Shown here piece by piece: positions 21,701-30,800 of a DNA stretch of 46,670 nucleotides. Position 1 is the stretch's first letter, and the number at the start of each line of letters is the position of its first letter. Origin of the DNA: Apostichopus californicus (Eukaryota > Echinodermata > Holothuroidea > Aspidochirotida > Stichopodidae). The notes under the pieces are model-generated. The model worked only from the letters and a program-made list of their open reading frames with translations, had not been told where the DNA came from and made no database searches. Where the stretch lies: assembly GCA_020650975.1 (NCBI GenBank), contig JAIPMN010000537.1:1-46670 (forward strand), given 5' to 3'. Both the position numbers and the translations under genes were made by a program.

Positions 21701-24700
21701 TCAGCTTTATGACTTTGCTGCCAGTAAGGTAATCAACAGTTAGCGAAGATACAAGGTTAACTTCACAGCCATCACAAAAAGAACCTGTCCTCTCCACCAG
21801 CCCCCCTCTGCAAACACACAAGAACCTATGAATCTAGAAAACATGGTTACAGTTTGCATTGTTTTCAGCATGAAAATGTAGCATTTCTCTTTATTGTAAT
21901 GAGCAAAATGTAACTCACATAGGTCAAAGGTGAACTTTTCAGTAATGGCTCATGACTATATAACTTATAAAGTATGATGTCACTATGCAGCACACATTGT
22001 CTCCATGTAGTTATTAGCCAAGGGAAAGGAGGGAAGAGTATGGAAAGCCTTGTTTTGTTGCAAGGGATAGATTTTTGATGTTCTTTGTTTATTTATTTAT
22101 TTGTACTTCAGTTGACCACATGAAATCAAGCATGCAATCACATACCATCCAAAAAGTCTCTATGAGAAACAGTTATGGTCATTTACTTTGATGTGACCGT
22201 TGTCACGGTACAGTCATTTCGTTGTCTCCATGGTAACTTGGGCTTTAACTTCACACAAGTGACAATCAGGGTCATTAATATGTCATATACAAGAAACAAA
22301 TAAGTCTATTTATATTATCCTAATAAGCTTACAATTCAAATTAGACAATAGAGATGATCATCAATGCCAAAGGGGCATAAAGAACAATGACTATTATCTG
22401 AAGTATTACCTTTGTTGATGCATCCTGTAAGCCCTCCAGGAAGTCTGTGGGACTAGCTCTATGTAATTTGTCACCTTCCACAGAAGCCTGTGTGAAACAA
22501 GATGACCACATAAATATGTCAATTAGGGAACCATGGGCAACCCATTATCACCCAAAACTCATTGAAGGAAATTAATTAGATTATGTAACCATGGGCGACT
22601 GATTACCACCCAACTTGAGTCAATGCTGGCTTGGCTTTGCTTTATCTCACCTGGTCTAGGCTTTTCTGATATTCGGATAGGGCTTCATGCCATTCTTGAA
22701 GTGAGGACATCTTTGATGATGCATCGGTCCTCAGTTGCAGGAGAAACTCCTGCTCTTTCTTCTGAAACACTTTGCCAACCTCCAGGAATGACTGCTGAAT
22801 ATTATACAGGTTATTCTGGAGCCTGTGGATGAAAAATTATTACAAAATAAAATAAAACTGTTGGCAAACTGCTTATCAACTAGAGAGCCTGTGTAGGAGA
22901 ATGTGTAAAAGTAAGTTGGCCTGACGTTTCGATCCTAGCAGGATCTTCTTCAGAAACTAAATGACAAGTAACAGTAACAGAAGGGACAAAAACACACAGA
23001 ATACAGACAGGTTAATGAGCATGGTGAACACAAAGAGATAGATGTAAGGGGATTAGTAGACAAGGGATGGAGAGAAGAAAGAAACAGACAGGGGAGAGGA
23101 GAAGTAGGAGATAAACAGTGCAGGGACAAAGAGAGGAAAAAATATTACTTCAATTGATATAAGAAATAGAAGCATTTAAACAGCAAACCCTGCTTAGAGG
23201 CTCATAGGGTACTTTAAAAAAAAATATCAAAAGCCCCAAAATCAAAGCAGTTGGTAACAAAGTACTGACAGGAACTTTATAAATGATTAAAGCAAACAAC
23301 CAGTGGATATAAAGTAATACTTCCTTCCATCCTGTTGGTATATCACCTGATAGCCATCAGCCCATCTTTGACATGATATAATCTATGTCCCACTCAAAAC
23401 TCAGATCACTCTGTTTCTTTAGTGACAAATTCCTGATGGTATTAATTACCTTGATTCTACATCCTTCTTGGCTTTATTGAGCTGAATCAGCTGGAACTTC
23501 ACTTTCGGTTTTTTTCTGCAACAAAAGAAAGAACATCGAATGATACACAGTCTATCAATCAAGAACAAACGACAGTAACCGGCAGTGATCAAGAATGACC
23601 AAGTATGCCTGTGATTGGTATAGCAAATTGAGCCAAGACACTGCTGTATTATTGACTTGTGGAATAATGCATTATAATGTTTTCCCTTTAACAATGTGCT
23701 TATCTTTCAACCTGTCATAACACCTGAGAAAACTTGGCAGACCTGCTGATTCAAACTTTCAGTCACTAAACTGATATATGCCACTTCAACAAAAAGGCAG
23801 CAATCACACAATATGACTCAGCAATGGGAGATATGATATTGACTTATTAACTTAAGATTGAACACAGGGAGTTTTGACATCCATTAATGTACATAGAAAT
23901 AAATGGAAAACTGTTCTTACTTGTCAAAGTTTTCCAATCGCTCTTTGAAATCAGATCTTTTTCTCTGGAATAGAAAATGAAATTCTCTGAGAACTAGGTT
24001 ATATGTAAACATCAGCTGAGGTAAAGCAACAACAATGAAGACAAGGAAAATACTGAGCCCTAAAATCTTATTACTTTGTGAGTTATTTTGGAAATATCCT
24101 CTAACTTAGTCCTAATAGAAGACTTATAATGGAACTTATGATACCTTTTTTATTTTCTTTTAATATTTTGTTGTAAATAGCTGGATCAGTAGCCTCAGCA
24201 AAAAAACTCACATTCTTGTTTTAATATTTAAGAGATAGGCATCGAAAGATCAGCTTATATTGCTTCTGTAAAACATTAATGTTCAGTATGTGAATGTGAT
24301 AAATCTTGATTGTGGAATAATGTAATTCAAGTGCAGATCAGATCCTTTGATTTTTTATGCTGACAGAGACCAAGATATGACTGCAAGGTGAAAGGTCAAC
24401 AATTGTTTTGTAGAGAGACATTCAAAGTCTACAGAAATGGACTGGTGATCCATGAATCCTTAAGTAGGATTTCACAACAATGACAAAGAAAGTTGTCTTT
24501 GTTTTGTGTGTGATTTCATCAAAAGTTACTTGTATACAGTACGCTGGGTTAATCCAAGTCATGTGCAACTGTATACATCTCTAAACAGTTAATAATACAT
24601 TGGAAAAATCATCAACTGCCAAACACATCAGGGATCTAAATCTAGCTATAAATGACTTCTTTTTCCAAGATAACCTTGCGGGCTCTGTGATTCCTTGCCA

Positions 24701-26555
24701 CAACATATTCGCTAAGTGACACATGATATTATCCATCAACTTGAAAGTTTCAAGTATACCTTTGCATCAAGTGTTTCCACTCTATGTTCTTTCATGATGC
24801 CTTCATGGATTAGGTCTGTGCATTCTCTACACAGGGGAACGGGATCTGAAATGAAAAAAAGTGTCTTTGCTAACAAGAATCTGCTGCAAATATTGACTAA
24901 ATATATATAGTTTAAAGCTGGATAAGTAATAGCCGACTAATCACCAACAGTGAGAAGGTAAGGAATTTGTATGTTATATCTAAGCCTACTGGCAATTTAC
25001 TTAACCAGTGACACATATGTCATTAACTAGTACTCTGTGCATCACAAAATGAACTTTTCCCCCACAGACATGTTTTCGTTTGCTGCTAAGTAGCAGCTCA
25101 GCTTCTTTGTGCACTTGTGGCTTCACTTAATCTATCACAGTCCTGCATATCTAAGCTTTGTTGTAAATGATATTTCTTTTAACAATTTATCCTTTAGAGA
25201 ATGATATTCCTTATTCCAAATAACTCATTTTGATAATAATTCTCAAATGTTGTATCCAGCCTCAATCATTGACTGTCTACAGTTTTCTTTTCTGACCGTA
25301 CAACTTAAGAATGCAGGAACATTTCATAGACCTATCCTAGCATGTAAGAGTAGCAATGCCAAATGGACTCTTTCCCACACTCAGCATCCCAAGCATCCAC
25401 ATCAATTCAAATTCAATTCTCACCATCATCATTCAGAAGAGAGAAAACACTATAAACTTATAGCATGATATGAAGGACACTAGAAAAAAGAGGCCCTACT
25501 GTTCATGAAGCTAGTGTCCATAAAGGAAAAAAAAACATCAGAATATTAGTGGAGTGGTAATCCATGCATACATATATACTAGGATAGATCTCCAAATAGA
25601 CCGTGTAAGGCTGCATTCTGTACTTCTGAGAACTAAGATATGAATACCTATAGACCTATATTGTACTAACTTAGGCATAGGCTAGAGCCGTTAGTTTCTG
25701 GACCCATTAGTTTCCTCCCCTGAAAAACATTCTTTCCTCCCCTAAAAGTGTATGTTTCCTCCCCTACATCACAGGGGAGGAAAGTAAAATCCCGCAAAAA
25801 AGGCCCGCAAAATCCACAAAATCGGTTATTAAAATCAACAATCAGAATCAGTCTTTTTAATAAACAATCAACCAAAATTAATTCTAATTTATTCAACCAA
25901 CTATATTATTTATTTGAAGATAGTGTATTGACTCTTACGAACTTAACATTAAAACTATTCAATCAACATGTACATTAAAGACTGAGTATCTAGGCCTATT
26001 CACATTTGTAGACGCGAATCAAAAAAAGTTTCACCGATATATTCCTGTGTTTAATCCATTCCTAAAATGTACCTTTCTGCCATAGGTTTCGATCCTTTCC
26101 GCCATGGCGGAAAGGCTCATTATGGCGGAATGGTATGGCGGTATGTACCTAGGCTATGGCTGAATGGCACTGGATCCCCCCCCCCCCCTACAGGTTACAT
26201 TGCACTGAAACTAGCGTTCACACACTATAGGATCATAAGTAAACGAACGATAGCCTAAATGAGTGACATTTCAAGTAAAAAAGGTCCTAGGCCTACTTCA
26301 TTGGTTCGTTGAAAACGACAAAGGCTCCCATTACAACTGCTCGTACTATGTGACATTAGGCTAGGCCAATTTATTTCCTACTAAATATACGTTAGGCTAA
26401 GTTAAAGTTACCACTAATTTTTGCATAGACAACCCACGTGAAAATTTGTAAGGCCGAACTCTATTGTATATCTCACCAGAACGTATCTTTCCACCACAGT
26501 CTGGACATTCTACGGCGATATCCAGATTTCCACATCGTCCACATCCTGCTGCCAT
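9797..26555 (-). CDS. B-box / coiled-coil / tandem Tudor domain protein (TDRD/RNF17-like class), 24 exons, 1048 aa
   Basis: Exons, 5' to 3' on minus: 26555-26477, 24845-24760, 23964-23921, 23515-23450, 22822-22651, 22487-22410, 21521-21341, 21181-21064, 20562-20439, 19510-19409, 18746-18633, 17652-17559, 17093-17071, 16388-15662, 15204-15057, 14923-14868, 14372-14249, 13788-13671, 12947-12852, 12533-12429, 11819-11726, 11552-11360, 10758-10593, 9835-9797 (TGA). All phases agree (3147 nt). Residues 5-47 hold C5-C8-C17-C20-C32-C35-H40-H47, a B-box-like two-zinc pattern. Residues ~55-180 are coiled coil. Extended Tudor 1 spans ~240-420 (CVAEFEEDSRWYRAKV, VKWMDYAHVNEV). A Lys/Glu-rich linker (~430-660) follows. 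Extended Tudor 2 spans ~720-915 (QWSRAHIIDV, VWFCDFGTTEAVP). The tail has Q14, a 13-Gly run, and PKGRNQRKGRYN. Such proteins usually bind symmetrically dimethylated Piwi arginines in germ granules. B-box plus Tudor recalls RNF17/Qin, but no RING is seen and there are only two Tudors, so orthology is open. Confidence 0.85.
10140..10440. repeat. 135-bp tandem duplication in last Tudor-gene intron
   Basis: CTCAGTAAACCTCTTT and following sequence (AGTAGATAGTCTTATCAAGA, ACAGACCTCTGTCTCAACAG) recur at a 135-base offset, starting at 10171 and 10306, with a third degenerate partial copy upstream. It is intronic. The open frames across it reflect only the repeat. Confidence 0.75.
10862..11070. repeat. 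~25-bp tandem repeat, Tudor-gene intron
   Basis: About eight copies of TCTTAATGTGTTCAATGAGT followed by TGTA. It lies between exons 11552-11360 and 10758-10593. Confidence 0.8.
13283..13628. mobile_element. Non-autonomous hAT-like MITE in Tudor-gene intron
   Basis: Terminal inverted repeats CAGGGATGTGCCCA open the element, and the right end reads TGGGCACATCCCTG. The pentamer ATTAA directly flanks both sides (13278-13282 and 13629-13633). The CAGGG terminus is typical of hAT ends, although hAT target duplications are normally 8 bp. The interior is low-coding and G/C-run rich, with GCCCAGCAC repeated. The right end lies only 42 bp from the exon at 13671-13788, close to its donor. Confidence 0.65.
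14604..14867 (-). repeat. 37-bp tandem array that includes the splice donor of the exon at 14868-14923
   Basis: Read on the minus strand, the exon donor TTAT/GTAAGTACATGCTAATG is followed by about six copies of TTATGTAACTACATGGTAAT plus GTAATATTATGTATTGG. Spacing on plus is 37 bases (14633, 14670). The copies carry C instead of G at donor position +5, so only the exon-proximal unit is a good donor. Confidence 0.7.
19667..20195. repeat. ~67-bp tandem array in Tudor-gene intron
   Basis: About eight copies of a unit containing TATACCTGAGACAAGACTTG, TGCAAAATCTAAAATAGACA and TCACAGAACCACTCAAATAT. Unit length varies (66 to about 69), so the minus-strand open frame through it shifts between units. 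It lies between exons 20562-20439 and 19510-19409. Confidence 0.85.
22860..22985 (-). mobile_element. Retroelement-derived fragment with hammerhead-like core
   Basis: On the minus strand, CTGAAGA, a 5-bp hairpin GATCC-TGCTA-GGATC, then GAAACGTC occur in order (22921-22953). This arrangement (CUGANGA, stem, GAAA, GUC) is that of hammerhead motifs reported in Penelope-like retroelements. It is intronic. Stem I pairing with the flanks is not evident, so the motif is probably degenerate. Confidence 0.35.
25711..25783. repeat. Three direct and one inverted copy of an 11-mer, Tudor-gene intron 1
   Basis: TTTCCTCCCCT occurs exactly at 25711-25721, 25733-25743 and 25755-25765, with 22-base spacing. 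It then occurs inverted as AGGGGAGGAAA at 25773-25783, giving a hairpin with a 7-base loop. It lies in the long first intron. Confidence 0.85.
26094..26115. repeat. Perfect 22-bp palindrome centred on CCATGG
   Basis: The arm CCTTTCCGCCA is followed by its exact reverse complement with no spacer. Related GGCGGAA and GGCGGTA words follow within 35 bases. It lies in Tudor-gene intron 1, about 360 bp from the first coding exon. Confidence 0.9.
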
Positions 26556-27833
26556 TTTCTCTTCGCGTCTACTAAATCTGAAACACGTTTTTCAGTGTCA
26601 ATTGCTAATTCGTAGATTTTTATAACTTCGTCTCATTCGTACGACATTCGCACTGTGTGTCAGTATGTGAGCTGTATTGTAATGTAAGAACAGTGTCTGT
26701 GCTTTAGGGGAAAACCATCCGAAAGCTATCACCAGTTTCATCACCACATTCAATACCAGATTCACGTTACGTTGTTTACATGTGACTCCCCATCAATGGT
26801 CCACTGAACATCAAGCCTTACTTCATGGCTAAATTAGAACAATATCTTCATTGGTACTACAACTCCAGTTAAATACGGTTGGTTTTCTTCGTTCCTTGTA
26901 CTTAAAATGTTTAACGTTGGAACATCAGCACACTACGGGGCATTTTATGTTTACCCTACTGCACTGGTACTGTTCTAGATGAGCCGTTATTAAGTTTGCA
27001 TTGTAACTAGTTACGCGAAATATAAATTCTGTAACTACGGCCAATGACAGGAGTGCTCATTGGCACTTCACTTAAGCCTAGGTTTGGCTTACAGATGTTA
27101 TATACTGGTTCGGCCAACATAGGTTGGGCCAACAGAGAATAACACCCAGAGTGAAGCTAAAAGTTAGGCCAACATTAGCTTGTTTCTAAGGTTATCTACA
27201 GATTAAGTGATTGACTGAATTACTTTCCTCTTTTTGCGTTATTTTGCGTTTATTCCATCCATCTACCAACTGTCCATTCATCCATCCACCCACCATCTAA
27301 ACACCGATCCAACCACCTACCTACCATCCATCCAACCAACCACCACCAATCCATCAAATCATTCATTCATCCACTCTTTCAATTTTTATTTTATTTTTTT
27401 TAATGTGCATATGTTTATGCATGGTATTAAAAATAATTGTGAAATTCTTTTATTAACCTCAGTTAGTGAATGGATATCTCCCTACCACTAACTCCATTCC
27501 CCTTGCACCATACATCTGAAATTAATATGTGTATAGCCTCCTTTGTTCTGATGCACAAGGAACATTAGAAAGGTTAGGAAGAATTTGCCAGGGTATGTTT
27601 GAACTTCATTTTTAGTAACAAGAAAATAACAGCAGATGTCAATTAAGCAACTAAGGCCTAATAAAACATACATATCTACTGACTAAAGATGGTCTTGACC
27701 TTTATCGCAATTCATATCACATTGTTCTTCCAGTGCATCATGGTAACATTAATGAAGAATAAATAATTATTTATTGGTTGAATTGGATTGGATTACTTAG
27801 TTGATCAATTTTTCCCCCATTCATTAGATCCAG
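26556..27833. promoter_or_regulatory. Head-to-head intergenic region, candidate bidirectional promoter
   Basis: It separates the ATG of the minus-strand Tudor gene (26555) from the ATG of PIGB (27841). The 26,400-27,050 part contains scattered CpG dinucleotides that are rare elsewhere in the window. A possible 5' UTR acceptor for the Tudor gene (TTTCAG/ATTTAG) sits at 26578. A possible acceptor CATTAG lies just upstream of the PIGB start. An ATCC/CATC simple repeat lies at 27253-27375. No TATA box can be assigned with confidence. Confidence 0.4.
27253..27375 (+). repeat. CATC/AACC-type simple repeat
   Basis: Degenerate tandem of CATC, CACC and CAAC tetramers. It is low complexity, and the open frame across it is not a gene. 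Confidence 0.8.
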
Positions 27834-27854
27834 ATGAACAATGTTAAGAGGTAG
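27834..27854 (+). other. Short upstream ORF overlapping the PIGB start
   Basis: ATG AAC AAT GTT AAG AGG TAG begins 7 bases before the PIGB ATG in another frame and ends inside its first codons. The PIGB frame itself has a TGA two codons upstream, which supports 27841 as the start unless the exon is spliced just upstream. Confidence 0.45.
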
Positions 27855-30800
27855 AAAAGAAATATCCAGGTAAGCGTGCACTATTTCACCGTATACCGAA
27901 TTTAACACAATTACAGGTATACTGAGAATTGCTCAACATTTAGTATTCAACTTTGGTTCATAGTTTTCTGTAAAGTTCTATTATCTGCACTCATGATACT
28001 AAAGTTCTTAGCAATACACTCAATACCTATAGGAGTATCATAGTTGTCTTACTTCTAGAGAGCATGGTGGCCAATTGTCTAAGGCGTCGGACCTGTGATC
28101 CAAGGATTGCTGGTCCGATTCCTGCCTAGTCCATTACGTTGTGTCCTTGGGCAAGATGCTTTATCTCAATTGCCTCTCTCCACGCAGGGGTTAATTAAAT
28201 AGGGTACCAGTGAGGTAACTTGTCCTTCGGCTTAGTACCGTATATAACTGCAGCCGCCAGGAGGGATTGTCGCTGGGACAGGTTATCATTTACCATTGGT
28301 AATATAACATCTGTAAAGCGCTTTGGAACCTACCGCTGGTATAAAGTGCTATATAAATCAAACATTATCGTTTATTATTACTGTATTGAAAGTCATCAGC
28401 ATTGAGCCAAAATTATTTCCAGACTCTGTTCAAAGTGACTATTCAATGTTTTTCACCTTACATAGGCCTACTCTATCTCTATGGAAGGAGTTTTCATAGG
28501 AATAATCATTATTTAACTATTTGGAATTTCTAGCATATTTGGGGGCGCTACTTGATGACTTTTCAAAGCACCCCTCTTGTTTGCAGTTTGTATTATGGTA
28601 TCACATTTCATGTGTAATGGGTGTGATAGCTGTACACTCAATGTCACAGAAAGATGAAACTGCATTGTGAAATCCTGCAAGTGGCAATTTTTCCATTAAA
28701 GATAGATTATTACAATTGCTATGTCAAACAGAAATTAAATTTGTTCATATTTCTACAACAGGGAAGAGCATCAGGAAGTCACAGACTTTCACAATGGAAA
28801 GACTGCCCAGTCTCTTAGTCTGGGTAAACTTGCAGTCTTCCTTGTGATATTCCGATGTCTTAATACTGTCTTGGTGCAAACATCATTTGTTCCTGATGAG
28901 TACTGGCAAAGTTTGGAAGTAGCTCACAAGACTACATTTGGATATCCTTAAAGAATAAATTTGATAAATGTTTTTGTTTATATAGTTTATTTCCCATTTC
29001 TTTATATCAATTTGGGCTCTTTTTAGTTCTATGATTCAACATGGATGTATTGGCAAGTGTCTTAAAAAATGTTGCCACAATTAACACTAAGGTCAACATG
29101 TTTACAGTGCCATGGTAACATGTAAAACAACTACATTGCGAAGGAATGTTTGTCAATGCCAATCATAAAATATGATTTGATTGAAACTTCATAGCCTCTA
29201 TAAAATGACCTTTTGATGAGAAATTGGGTATATATTTTGAAATCAAGTATGTATGACTGTTTGTGATTTATGATTCCTTGATGTAAAGTGTACCTATGGA
29301 TATTTGACGTGGGAATGGGTCACTGGGTTACGAGGATTTACATATCCAGCCATGTTTACAGTGCTTTACAAGCTCCTTGATGTCTTTGGTATTGATCATC
29401 CATACTTGTTGGTAAGTAAATCCTTTATTTGCTGTATGTTTATACTAATGAGTGATATTAATTATGTAAAGAAAGATGTGTTGTCAAATAGTTAATGTAG
29501 GATATTATTGTTTTAAAGGTTTTGTCTCTACATATCTCTATGAAAATACTTAAGCACAGACCACACTTTTGGATGAGTCACCATTCATTAATGTCCCACT
29601 GATGTAATCCTCACTCTTTGAATGATAACTAATTATTTTTAAAGTAAGCATTAACAATTATTAATATACTAAAGACTAGCAAAATTTTGTTTTTCCTTCA
29701 AGGTTTTAGGCAAACAAAATACCTTGGAACACAATTCTTAAAGAATATTACTCATGTGGCCCTATCAAACAGCTGCTCAAATACTGTATATTGAACTTTG
29801 AGGTGGACAGAGGTTTAAACTTCGTTTAGTAAATATATCTGTTTATTGAAAACTAAAAGGATAAAATGTCCTTGGCAGGGACTTGCTTCTTACTTTTTAC
29901 CCATCTTGAATGAATTAATGCTCAATGTTGATAGGTTACCATCATAAATGTTTAGACATCTTATGTACCTGACTGTATGTAATTTTTTGAAATCTTTCTG
30001 CAAGCTTGAATTTGCAACAGCTTACTTTTAACTAAGGTATTTGTTTCTGTCTGTCACCAATCTTTGATTCCTCCTCATAGATTATTCTTCCTCGTCTCCT
30101 GCAAGGAATTTTCTCAGCTGGACAGGATGTAGCATTATTTTTGTTATCATGGAAATTATTTGATCATCAATCAGCTTATTGGACGGTTTGTATAACATTC
30201 ACTTCTTTAACTATGAAACCTATATATTCACCCTGTATTAAAATATACATTAAACTGTATCACCCTACCCACCCCACCCCACCCAACCCCACCCCACCCA
30301 TCCTCACCATATTCTACAGAAGCCAACTATATTATTCTGTTGTAAAGACAATCAGTAAAAGAATTGCTAATTTGTGTATGTATCCATTTATACAGCTTAC
30401 ATATTTTAGAATACCTGAGAATTTAGTTAACATCTACCAATTATGGTTGAGGTTTTTTTAAACATTAAAATGTTGTTGTAGTTGTATGGAGATGCCATCT
30501 TCATAAAAAATAAACCTATGAAATGATTTGATGACCAAGATACCTTCATTCTGATATTTTACAATCACCCTGTGTCATCTGTCTCTATTTTTTGTGTCCT
30601 TGACAACACAATGCAGATGTTTTGTCATCTGACATCATGGTTCACATTTTACACGGCAACAAGGACTCTTACTAATACAATGGAAAGCATTTGTACAACT
30701 TTTGGATTACTGTTTTATCCATGGCCTAGTTCATTATCAAGGTAAGAATCACAGCTGAATATGAATATTCAACATCAAAAGTAGATGTGTTTAAATTATT

